Under the pieces are notes generated by a model. It worked only from the letters and a program-made list of their open reading frames with translations, did no database searches and was not told where the DNA came from. From Anolis sagrei (lineage: Eukaryota > Chordata > Lepidosauria > Squamata > Anolidae): a DNA stretch of 64,000 nucleotides. The position numbers were made by a program, and so were the translations under genes. Shown one piece after another: positions 55,481-64,000 of the stretch (its first letter is position 1; every line of letters begins with the position of its first letter). The stretch covers positions 130,267,752 through 130,331,751 of the forward strand of contig NC_090026.1 of NCBI RefSeq assembly GCF_037176765.1, written 5' to 3'.

Positions 55481-55615
55481 GGCACTCCACGTGGCCAGCT
55501 ACTGCTCAAAGGACATTTAATCAACTACCAAGTTTGCAAACTTTGTGTTTTGTCTGTTTGTTTGTTTGATTTTGATGCAATAGAACTGTTTGGTTCGCTC
55601 TTGACAATAAAAGAG
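55480..55615 (-). mobile_element. LINE 3' end (family of 32712-34410)
   Basis: GAGGCACTCCACGTGGCCAG then AAAGGACATTTAATCAACTA in plus orientation shows the same 3' terminus; copy 2 of the duplication has it at 61981-62092. Orientation relative to the family: tail toward the right. Confidence 0.65.
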
Positions 55616-56019
55616 CTGCAGGAAGGCTAAGCCATCCAAACCAATCCCATCTTGCCCCAATCTATATCCAAATCCCACCTAGGAATAAAACCCAAATCCT
55701 GACCTAGGCATGAAAGCTACAGCTGATGCCATCTTGGCCCACCCAACTCAAACCTGGACCTTCTCTTTGCCACCGAAAGAAGAGAGAGATTTCAAAGAAA
55801 GGCCAGACCACGATGGAGTTTGCAATGCTTCAAAGCAAGATATATTTGTTTCTCTGCCGTACAAAGCAACACACTTTAATGGAGGAGTCAGAGTTGGGGA
55901 AGATTATAAAAGGATGAGAACGGAACGCATGCCTAGTCTTCTATTGTGAAAGCTACAATGGCAAAAGAACAAGAAGCTGCAGGAGAAATGGACCCAGCAG
56001 GAGAGGAACGCTGCCCGCT

Positions 56020-56493
56020 TTATCTCTTACACGGCTGGGGTCGATTTATGATGACCTTGCCCTCGTCGAAGTGGACAGGATAGCCTTCCTCGCAAGCGAT
56101 GACAATATAGCGTGGCCGGTTGTCGTGCCTGTAGTCGCAGGGCGGGCGGGTCGACCCTCCTTTCAAGTCACAGGTGGTGACACGGAAAGCCTCACAGCTC
56201 AGGCGCATGGTCCCATAGGGCTCCCCTCTGTCTCCGCACACGGCTTTGATGGCCGTGTCGGTGGCGTGGATGAAGCTGTTCTTGACCTTGCAGTTGGGTC
56301 TGGTCAACCCTCGTTTCGCCATCATATCATTGCAGTATCTTCCTCCGGTGTTGGGGTTGGAGTTGTCCCGATGCTGGTTCAGGAAGTGAATGTACCTCTC
56401 CTTGACCGCAGGAGACTGACGGGACGCATCAATCGAGACCAAAACAGCCAGAAACACCAAGAGAAGGAGGCCGAGTCCTTTGAAAAGCCTCAT
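56020..56493 (-). CDS. RNase A superfamily ribonuclease, angiogenin-like (copy 1, 157 aa)
   Basis: A single coding exon on the minus strand starts MRLFKGLGLLLLVFLAVLVS (signal peptide, cleavage near residue 23) and ends QPCKR. The catalytic triad is His41 (FLNQHRD), Lys69 in CKVKNSF, the superfamily signature with Ser for Thr, and His141 (YPVHFD). Cys 54, 68, 86, 108, 119 and 134 match the three disulfides of angiogenin and turtle RNase. Cys100 and Cys155 are extra, and the C65-C72 pair of pancreatic RNase is absent. RYIHFLNQH, AKRGLT and the VTTC...GGS segment resemble angiogenin most. Expected role: secreted RNA cleavage, possibly antimicrobial or angiogenic. The exon starts at an acceptor 22 bp before ATG, as in mammalian RNase genes. 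Confidence 0.93.
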   Translation of the reverse strand: MRLFKGLGLLLLVFLAVLVSIDASRQSPAVKERYIHFLNQHRDNSNPNTGGRYCNDMMAKRGLTRPNCKVKNSFIHATDTAIKAVCGDRGEPYGTMRLSCEAFRVTTCDLKGGSTRPPCDYRHDNRPRYIVIACEEGYPVHFDEGKVIINRPQPCKR

Positions 56494-56515
56494 TGTGGAG
56501 ACCAACACCAGGGAT
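56494..56515 (-). other. 5' UTR part of RNase copy 1 coding exon, with acceptor
   Basis: CTTTCACTTTAG precedes ATCCCTGG on the minus strand, giving a 22-nt leader before ATG. The paralogue has the same arrangement with CTTGCTTTAG, which supports the splice site. Confidence 0.75.
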
Positions 56516-56717
56516 CTAAAGTGAAGGAAAGAGTCAGGCAGATGCACATAAGGTCTACCTGGCCCACACTAGGGATTTAAAACCAAAGTGGACCCATAGA
56601 TACATATATGTAGCCAGTTTTGTTATCTTATAAGGCCTGCAAAACTGCTTCTGGAGTAGCATTAGAACAGAGCAGAATGTGGCCTTCCATAGCTTTGTTG
56701 ACCTTCACAGAACCACA

Positions 56718-57665
56718 GATGAAGGGCTAGAAGGCAGGATCATCAGGTTTGCAGACGACACCAAATTGGGAGGGAGAGCCAATATTCCAGAGGACATTAG
56801 CAGGATTCAAAACGATCTTGACAGATTAGAGAGATGAAGGGCCAAAACTAACAAAATGAAGTTCAACAGGGACAAATGCAAGATACTCCACTTTGACAGG
56901 AAAAACAAAATGCAAAGATACAGAATGGGGGACAATGCCTGGCTCGAGAGCAGTACGTGTGAAAAAGATCTTGGAGTCCTCGTGGACAACAAGTTAAACA
57001 TGAGCCAGGAATGTGATGTGGGGGCATAAAAAGCCAATGGGATTTTGGCCTGCATCAAGAGGAGCGTAGTGTCTAGATCTAGGGAAGTAATGCTCCCCAT
57101 GCTCTATTCTGCTTTGGTTAGACCATGTTACCTGGAATATTGTGTCCAATTCTGGGCACCACAATTCACGAGAGATATTGACAAGCTGGAATGTGTCCAG
57201 AGGAGGACGACTCAAATGATCAAGGGTCTGGAGAACAAGCCCTATGAGGAGCGGCTTAAGGAGCTGGGCATGTTTAGCCTGAAGAAGAGAAGGCTGAGAG
57301 GAGATATGATAGCCATGTGTAAATATGTGAGAAGAAGCCACAGGGAGGAGGGAGCAAGCTTGTTTTCTGCTTCCCTGGAGACTAGGATGCAAGGGAACAT
57401 TGGCTTCAAACTACAAGAAAGGAGATTAAGTCTGAACATGAGGAAGAACTTCCTGACTGTGAGAACCGTTCAGCAGTGGAACTCTCTGCCCCGGAGTGTG
57501 GTGGAGGCTCCTTCTTTGGAGGCTTTTAAACAGAGGCTGGATGGCCATCTGTCAGGGATGATTTGAATGCGATATTCCTGCTTCTTGGCAGAATGGGGTT
57601 GGACTGGATGGCCCAGGAGGTCTCTTCCAACTCTTTGATTCTAGGATTCTATGATTCTATAATGC
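56718..57665 (+). mobile_element. CR1 LINE in the RNase copy 1 intron
   Basis: Reads GRIIRFADDTKLGGRANIPE (RT FADD motif) through ILACIKRSVVSR-like codons to LDGHLSG and the ATTCTATG tail. Confidence 0.92.
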
Positions 57666-57782
57666 AGTATCTTCCTCCAGGAGAAATGCCTTCCAATTAC
57701 ATTTTAGTTACTGTCTTTTTCATTCAGCTTCCATACAGAAAGTACAGCAATTTCAGAAAGATAGCCCAGAGGTCATACTCAC

Positions 57783-57845
57783 GCTCCAAACAGAAGAGAC
57801 TTCTTTTGCAGGATGCTCCAAGAAGATGCGACTTCAATGGGAGAT
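57783..57845 (-). other. Non-coding exon 1 of RNase copy 1
   Basis: About 60 bp downstream of the TATA box on the minus strand, sequence ending TGTTTGGAGC meets a consensus GTGAGT donor. Joined to the acceptor at 56515 it makes the two-exon plan of vertebrate RNase A genes (untranslated exon 1, one coding exon). The ~1.27-kb intron is mostly a CR1 insertion. The start position is estimated from the TATA box. Confidence 0.6.
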
Positions 57846-57870
57846 GCCTTTTCCAGTTGTCTCCAATGCC

Positions 57871-57923
57871 TTTATATTGGGGAGGTGGTCAAGCCCCTCC
57901 ATGGCCTGTGGGGTTCTCATTGG
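57871..57923 (-). promoter_or_regulatory. TATA and CCAAT boxes of RNase copy 1
   Basis: On the minus strand TATAAA (57871-57876) lies about 30 bp before the predicted start, and CCAAT (57919-57923) about 45 bp before the TATA box. This spacing is typical of a focused inducible promoter. The flanking 57670-58080 is repeat-free. Confidence 0.6.
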
Positions 57924-58120
57924 CTACTCTGGTCATTTCCTCTTTCTCCATGAGACCAAAGGTTTGGATGGTGCAAGAGGCCTCCTCTTCACGTGGCAGT
58001 TGTTTTGGAGTTTGTCTTTGCTCAGTCCATAGGACCACGGACCTTTGGGCTCCATCTACACCTTCATATCATATGGTGAGTGTGGACACATAGAATGCAA
58101 TGCAGTTAAACTGCACTATA

Positions 58121-58198
58121 CAGGGTTAGTCAAAATGCATAGGCCAATAAGCCATTCAATTGAATGGCTTATTGGCCTATGCATTTTGACTAACCCTG
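58121..58198. mobile_element. Perfectly palindromic mariner-type MITE
   Basis: 78 bp, 38-bp arms with no mismatch around AT, ends CAGGGTTAGTCAAAATGCAT, flanked by TA on both sides. Confidence 0.92.
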
Positions 58199-58204
58199 TA
58201 TTGT

Positions 58205-58385
58205 TTATTTATTGATTGATTTAAAACATTTATACTCTGCCCTTCTCACCCCGAAGGGGACTCGGGGCGGAGCACAGGATATATACGGCAAACATTTAAT
58301 GCCGGGACACAAATTCTTATATATATACATAAACATTAAAAACATTTATCAAAATATTAAAATACACCATTTAAAACCGATGTAG
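58205..58385. repeat. LINE 3'-end type repeat
   Basis: CTCACCCCGAAGGGGACTCG and GGCAAACATTTAATGCCGGG, as at 6050 and 46960. Confidence 0.6.
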
Positions 58386-58394
58386 CCAATTTAA

Positions 58395-58690
58395 GGTGCA
58401 GGTGCTTACCTACAAAGCCCTAAATGGTTTGGGACCATCCTAACTGCGTGACCGCATCTCCGTTTATGAACCCACGCGCTCACTTCGTTCATCCGGAGAG
58501 GCCCTGCTCACGATTCTGCCTGCGTCGCAGGCGCGTCTGGTGGGGACGCGAGACAGGGCCTTTTCTGTGGTGGCCCCCCAACGCTGGAACACCCTCCCCA
58601 AAGATCTTAGACAGGCCCCGACATTGGCAGTCTTCAGAAAGAACTTGAAGACCTGGCTGTTCCAATGTGCCTTCCCAGAATAGGAAAACT
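58395..58690 (+). mobile_element. L2-type LINE C-terminus
   Basis: VQVLTYKALNGLGPS-like start, then [20 protein letters not shown] and LKTWLFQCAFPE. Confidence 0.8.
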
Positions 58691-58984
58691 CCAATAACAA
58701 GTTCCAGAAGCATTTATTAGAATTAAGACTACTGCACAGAGGGCCACTTCACTTTGCCAATCTGATAACAGCAAAGATGGTCACTTCACCTAACAACAGT
58801 CAATCTGGTGATTCGCAAAGGGCTACTTGATCGAGAAACAGCCACTGCCCAAAACAGCTCCATCATACACATGCCACTTCCTCTCATACGCATGTCACTT
58901 TTCTTTCCCAGTGACATCTCAGAGGGCCACTTCACCTAGGGACACGCTTTGTGGTACAAACAGGCAATCACATAGATACATACA

Positions 58985-59425
58985 TGTTGTTGTTCATTCG
59001 TTCAGTCGTCTCTGACTCTTCGTGACCTCATGGACCAGTCCACGCCAGAGCTCCCTGTCGGCCGCCACCACCCCCAGCTCCTTCAAGGTCAGTCCAGTCA
59101 CTTCAAGGATGCCATCCATCCATCTTGCCCTTGGTCGGCCCCTCTTCCTTTTGCCTTCCACTTTCCCCAGCATCATTCCCTTCTCCAGGCTTTGCTGTCT
59201 CCTCATGATGTGGCCAAAGGACTTCAACTTTGTCTCTCGTCTCCTTCCCTCCAATGAGCAGCCGGGCTTTATTTCCTGGAGGATGGACTGGTTGGATCTT
59301 CTCGCAGTCCAAGGCACTCTCAGAACTTTCCTCCAACAATACATACATACATGTTTTGATTTTGATGTAGAGAGAAGACCATATGGCGTACGATATAGCA
59401 AATACTTTGCCCATATTTTGGTCTT
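58985..59425 (-). mobile_element. BovB (RTE) LINE ORF2 C-terminus
   Basis: Minus strand reads CWRKVLRVPWTARRSNQSIL, SFGHIMRRQQSLEKGMMLGK and [20 protein letters not shown], the BovB end known from squamates and ruminants. Confidence 0.92.
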
Positions 59426-59430
59426 TATGG

Positions 59431-60587
59431 CAGTGGTTCTCAACCTTCGTAATACAGTGCCTCACGTTGTGGTGACCCCCAACCATAAAATTATTATTAT
59501 TGCTACTTCCTAATTGTAATTGTGTTACTGTTATGAATCATAATGTAAAAAATCTGAAATGCAGGATGTATTTTCATTCACTGGACCAAATTTGGCACAA
59601 ATACCCAACAACAGCGCTCCATGCCGTCATCTCAGCCACATGACCTTGGAGGTGTCTATGGACAACACCGGCTCTTTGGCCTAGAAATTGAGCACCAACT
59701 CCCAGAGTTGGACACGACTGGACTTAATGTCAGGGGAAAACTTTTACCTTACGTTACCCAATATGCCCAAATTTGAATACTGGTGGGGTTGGAGGGAAAA
59801 TTGATTATGTCATTTGGGAGTTGTAGTTGCTGGGATTTATAGTTCACCTACAATTAAAGAGCATTTTGAACTCCACCAATGATGGAATTGGACCAAACTT
59901 GGCACACAGAACTCCCACAACCAACGAAAAATACTGGAAGGGTTTGGTGAGCACTGACCTTGAGTTTGGGAGTTGTAGTTCACCTGCATCCAGAGAGCAT
60001 TGCAGACTCACACAATGATGGATCTGGACCACACTTGGCACAGATACTCAATATGCCCCAATGTGAACACTGGTGGAGTTTGGGGAAAATAGACCTTGAC
60101 ATTTGGGAGTTGTAGTTACTGAGATTTATAGTTCACCTACAATCAAAGAGCATTCTGAACCCCACCAACAATAGAATTGGGCCAAACTTCCCACACAGAA
60201 CTCCCATGACCAACAGAACATACTGCGAAAAATACTGGAAGGGTTTGGTGAGCACTGACCTTGAGTTTTGGAGTTGGAGTTCACCTGCATCCAGAGAGCA
60301 TTGCAGACTCACACAATGATGGATCTGGACCACACTTGGCACAGATACTCAATATGCCCCAATGTGAACACTGGTGCCCAAGGAGCCACTCGCCCATCCC
60401 TCACCTCCTTCTGCCATCAGAAGGAGATGAAGGACAGGCGGATGGCTTTGCGCATGGGAGTGCCAGTGGCTCAGGGGGTCGGCCGCCATTTTGGAGGGGG
60501 CATGGCCAGCCAATGCGGCTTTGCGACCCCCAGAAAATGGCCAAACGACCCCCCAAGGAGTCGCGACCCCCAGGTTGAGAACCGCTG
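59431..60587 (-). mobile_element. Complete hAT non-autonomous element, 1157 bp, with nested SINE
   Basis: CAGTGGTTCTCAACC and GGTTGAGAACCGCTG ends with a perfect CTTTATGG duplication. A SINE body lies at 59607-59757, and internal ~290-bp units repeat. Confidence 0.92.
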
Positions 60588-61082
60588 CTTTATGGCAATC
60601 TGTGGGAACCCACAATGGGAATCTGGACACACACTTTCCCAAGGTGTGGGGGGTGTTTATAGGTCGGTTTAGATGAAAGGAGATGGCATGATCGTCTGCC
60701 CATAGGTCTTGGGAATGCAGCACAACACAGCACAACACAGCAGCCGGTCCCTCCTGCCCATGCTGGGTCCCACTCCTCCTTATTCAAGGGCCCTGGACCC
60801 AGGTGTTTGGAAACCCCGTCCGTTTGCAGCCATTGGAAACATTGCATGCACCACTGTCCTTGCACTTGCTCGTCTGCAGCCGTTGGAAGGAGAACAGCAA
60901 CCCATTACCCTTGCTGCTGATCTGTGGCTTTGCGCAATGCTATTTGCATTGACTGTGCACAGGCCGAGGGAGTGCATCATAGTGATTGCTGAGCATCGGA
61001 ATATCATTCCCGTGATGTTGTCTCTCCAAATGAAACTTCTCAAAACTGATCGTCCTGCCATAAGTAGCTCTAATGTGCCCAT
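60588..61082. other. Unassigned sequence between RNase genes
   Basis: No repeat recognised, no splice-supported ORF. It contains an octamer-like ATTTGCAT at about 60945. It could hold regulatory sites for the RNase pair, but nothing proves it. Confidence 0.25.
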
Positions 61083-61322
61083 AAGGAAAGGTTGCTACCT
61101 GAGTCCACATCTGATGCGAAAGCACACCTGGAAGGTGTAGCAAAGAGCCTTAGTTTTTGCTTTGTTGTTGTTTTTGTTGTTGTTGTTGTACATACAACGA
61201 CAACAACAAGGAAAGGTTCCTACCTGAGTCCATATCTGATGCGAAAGTACACCTGGAAGGTATAGCAAACAGTCTTATTATTTTGCTTTGTTGTTGTTTT
61301 TGTTGTTGTTATTGTTGTACAT

Positions 61323-61353
<31 letters not shown>

Positions 61354-61830
61354 GGAAAGGTTCCTACCTGAGTCCACATCTGATGCAAAAGCACACCCGG
61401 AAGGTGTAGCAAACAACCTTATTTGTTGCTTTGTTGTTGTTGTTGTTGTTGCGCAATAACAACAACAACAGCATCAAGGAAAGGTTCCTACCTGAGTCCA
61501 CATCTGATGCGAAAGCACACCTGGAAGGTGTAGCAAAGAGCCTTATTTGTTGCTTTGTTGTTGTTGTTGTTGTTGTACATACAACAACAACAACATCAAG
61601 GAAAGGTTCCTACCTGAGTCCACATCTGATGCGAAAGCACACCTGGAAGGGTTAGCAAAGAGCCTTATTTGTTGCTTTGTTGTTGTTGTTGTTGTTGTTG
61701 TACAACAAGGAAAGGTTCCTACCTGAGTCCACATCTGATGCGAAAGCACACCTGGAAGGGGTAGCAAAGAGCCTTATTTTTTTGCTTTGTTGTTGTTGTT
61801 GTTGTACATACACATTGGGCCATACCCCAT
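61083..61830. repeat. Six-unit minisatellite with TTG/CAA hairpins
   Basis: Units at about 61083, 61208, 61353, 61478, 61598 and 61708 (110-145 bp). Each has a conserved block CTACCTGAGTCCACATCTGA plus AAGCACACCTGGAAGG, then (TTG)n-TACATA-(CAA)n. Confidence 0.93.
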
Positions 61831-61980
61831 TCCTCAAATCCAGATGTGTAATCTGCCTATCATGCCATATATTTATCCTAAATGTTTTTCAATTTCTTTC
61901 CACTTTTCGATATAATTACCAATAGATGTTAATATGATCCCTAAATATTTTATTTTTGATATGATTTGTATATTCCAGGT
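61831..61980 (-). mobile_element. L1 fragment
   Basis: Minus strand reads ISKIKYLGIILTSIGNYIEK, like the L1 segment after the RT core. Confidence 0.5.
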
Positions 61981-63016
61981 ACTGCTCAAAGGACATTTAA
62001 TCAACGACCAAGTTTGCAAATTTTGTGTTTTTTTTGTTTGTTTCTGATGCAATACCACTGTTTGGTTCGCTCCTGACACGATAAATAAAAGAGCTGCAGG
62101 AAGGCCAAGCCATCCGATCCAATCCCATCTTGCCCCAACCTAAATCCAAATCCCACCTAGGAATAAAACCCAAATCCTGACCTTGGCATGAAAGCTACAG
62201 CTGATGCCACCTTGGCCCACCCAACTCAAACCTGGACCTTCTCTTTGCCACCGAGAGAAGAGAGAGATTTCAAAGAAACGACAGACCACGATGGAGTTTG
62301 CAATGCTTCAAAGCAAGATATATTTGTTTCTTGGGTGTACAAGTTGGCACACTTCAATGGAGGAGTCAGAGCTGGGGAGGGTTAGAGAAGGGTGAGAATG
62401 CATGCCTAGTCTTCTACGTATTGTGAATGCTGCAATGGCAAAAGAAGCTGCAGGAGAAATGGAGACAGCAGGAGAGGAACGCTGCCCGGTTTATCTCCTC
62501 CTACACTTCCGGCCTCGGTTGACAATGACCTTGCCTTCGTCGTAGTGGACGGGATAGCCTTGGTCGCAAGCGATGACAATATGGCGGGGCCGGTTGTCAT
62601 GCGTGTATTTGCAGGGCTGGCGGTTGGAACCACCTCTGAGCTTGCAGGTGGTGACGCGGAAGGAGTCACAGCTCAGGCGCAGGTTCCCGTAGGGCTCCCC
62701 TTTATTTCCACACACGTCTTTGATGGCCGAATCAGTGGCGTGGATGAAGCTGTTCGTGTTCTTGCAGTTGGGCCTGGTCAACCCTCGTTTCGCCATCAGT
62801 TTGTCGCAGTACTTTCCTCCGGTGTTTGCGTTGGAGTTGTCCCGATGCTGGTTCAGGAAGTGGATGTACCTCTGCCTGACCGCAGGAGGTTGCTTGGCCG
62901 CATCCATTTGGGTGACCAAAGCTGCCAGGAACCTCAAGAGAAGGAGAGGAGCAGGTCCTCTGAAAAGCCTCATGGTGGAGACCAACACCAAGTACCTAAA
63001 GCAAGGGAAAGAGACA
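61981..63016. repeat. Segmental duplication, copy 2
   Basis: Partner of 55500-56536, same orientation, offset 6480 bp. It retains the LINE tail CTCCTGACACGATAAATAAA, partly lost in copy 1, so the LINE insertion predates the duplication. Confidence 0.85.
62491..62973 (-). CDS. RNase A superfamily ribonuclease, angiogenin-like (copy 2, 160 aa)
   Basis: Tandem paralogue of the gene at 56020. It starts MRLFRGPAPLLLLRFLAALV (signal peptide, with an unusual Arg14 in its core) and ends RGRKCRRR. Catalytic residues are His43, Lys71 in CKNTNSF, and His143 (YPVHYD). Eight Cys at 56, 70, 88, 102, 110, 121, 136 and 157 match copy 1 one for one, including the extra Cys102 and Cys157. It is more basic than copy 1, especially its tail, which recalls bactericidal RNases. 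Acceptor CTTGCTTTAG lies 22 bp before ATG, so a non-coding exon 1 is expected to the right. None is recognised up to 64000, so it may lie outside the window. Confidence 0.93.
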   Translation of the reverse strand: MRLFRGPAPLLLLRFLAALVTQMDAAKQPPAVRQRYIHFLNQHRDNSNANTGGKYCDKLMAKRGLTRPNCKNTNSFIHATDSAIKDVCGNKGEPYGNLRLSCDSFRVTTCKLRGGSNRQPCKYTHDNRPRHIVIACDQGYPVHYDEGKVIVNRGRKCRRR

Positions 63017-63224
63017 ACATTGAAGTTTGGGAGATTCAAGCTCAAATGTGGCACGGAAAACCAACGGGCAACCTTGGACAGGGCACACTCTCTCGCCCTC
63101 TATTCCTAGGGTATCAAAGCCATTTTTGTTAGGTAGACAGGGGTGTTGTAAGGGGAGACACGTTCACAAAGGCGAGAGTGCTGGAGGAAGATATCAATGA
63201 TAGGCTGGAGCCCACGGCGAGCCC

Positions 63225-63319
63225 CCAGAGGGATCCTGTATTGGGGAATCCAAGGGAGCCTGACATCAGTCTGAAGTCTGATCTGGCCACGGTCGTCCAC
63301 GTTCTGGTTACATCCCAAA

Positions 63320-63359
<40 letters not shown>

Positions 63360-64000
63360 TATTAAACTTTATTTGTACCCCGCTAGCATCTCCCAAAGGA
63401 CTCGATGCGGCTTACAAAGGCCAAGGCCTCAACACACAACACAACAATACAAAACCTAAGGCAAATTAAAAACAATTGAAGCAATATAAACAACAAGCAA
63501 TAAACAATACACTAAGACACAATAAAACTGGGCCGGGCCAGAGTAATGGGTACAGGATTAAAAGTGCTGATGTGACAGGTGGAATATAAGGCTTATAAGG
63601 CAAGTGCAGTGTGCAGTGTGCAGCAATCTTAGTTTTAATAAAGTGCTTCTGGGACTTGTTGTTGGAGATTTCCTAATCCGGGAAGGCACATCGGAACAGC
63701 CAGGTCTTCAAGTTCTTTCTGAAGACTGGCAATGTAGGCCCCTGTCTAAGATCTTTGGGGAGGGTGTTCCAGAGTCGGGGGTCCACCACAGAAAAGGCCC
63801 TGTCTCGTGTCCCCACCAAACGTGCTTGCGACGCAGGCGGGATCACGAGCAGGGCCTCTCCTGATGACCGGAGCGAGCGTGTGGGTTCGTAGACGGAGAT
63901 ACAGTCACGCAGGTAGGCTGGCCCCAAACCGTTCAGGGCTTTGTAGGTCAGCACCTGCACCTTGAATTGGGCTTGGAAAATAAACGGCAGCCAGTGGAGT
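63225..64000. mobile_element. L2-type LINE pieces with (ATT)n
   Basis: 63240-63315 is an L2 scrap on plus (SDLATVVHVLVTSQ). 63317-63360 is ATT repeat. 63361-63640 is an L2-type 3' region (TTTGTACCCCGCTAGCATCT). 63640-64000 (-) is ORF2 C-terminus (VLTYKALNGLGPAYLRDCIS). The element runs off the window edge. Confidence 0.8.

Larger units (their letters stand above)
55500..56536. repeat. Segmental duplication, copy 1 (RNase exon plus 3' flank)
   Basis: This block matches 61981-63016 nearly base for base at the same spacing. It covers a LINE 3' end, ~400 bp of 3' flank and the coding exon. Similarity fades about 20 bp beyond the acceptor. The homologous left edge lies inside the LINE fragment. 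Confidence 0.85.

Noticed and set aside
55710-55949. Paired plus-strand frames in the RNase 3' flanks (also 62188-62385)
   Set aside because: They look alike only because the flank was duplicated; no signal of coding beyond that and they lie in the 3' flank.
56071-56580. Long plus-strand frames opposite both RNase exons (also 62545-63132)
   Set aside because: Antisense shadows; the minus strand has signal peptide, catalytic residues and conserved cysteines.

Overview
The window is vertebrate nuclear DNA, most likely from a squamate reptile (lizard or snake). The evidence is interrupted genes with GT-AG introns and a dense mix of CR1, L2, BovB, L1, Penelope-like, hAT, Helitron and tRNA-SINE copies plus long microsatellites. 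There is no operon, CRISPR array or bacterial signal. Species cannot be fixed from the sequence alone.

Layout. (1) 1-5635 is repeat-rich DNA, probably intron 1 of KLHL18. (2) 5636-24515 (+) holds nine coding exons of KLHL18, the BTB-BACK-Kelch adaptor of CUL3 ubiquitin ligase. Only the first ~43 codons are missing, so the first coding exon lies left of the window. (3) 24516-35000 is 3' UTR and intergenic DNA with palindromic MITEs, two tandem arrays and LINEs. (4) 35106-49730 (+) is a four-exon cathelicidin-family gene with a complete cystatin-like prodomain (four Cys) and an unusual C-terminal peptide. (5) Inside its second intron, on the minus strand, a well-bounded open exon (45029-45189) and a poly(A) signal (44329-44334) hint at an undescribed antisense gene. 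(6) 56020-57845 (-) and 62491-62973 (-) are two RNase A superfamily genes of angiogenin-like sequence. Each carries the catalytic His/Lys/His and eight cysteines, two of them in an unusual place. The first also shows a TATA/CCAAT promoter and a non-coding exon 1.

Functional reading. KLHL18 is a housekeeping neighbour that marks the conserved cathelicidin locus (it flanks cathelicidins in birds, as I recall). Beside it sit two families of small secreted, cysteine-rich, basic host-defence proteins: a cathelicidin and a tandem RNase A pair. Cathelicidin and RNase genes side by side in one ~28-kb stretch is the most interesting biological arrangement here.

Most of the rest is transposon debris: hAT elements with 8-bp target duplications, Helitrons with TC...CTAG/CTAA ends (two abutting, two carrying hAT cargo), perfect palindromes, fold-back Penelope copies, and minisatellites grown inside transposons. 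All similarity statements rest on recognition by eye; no database search was run.
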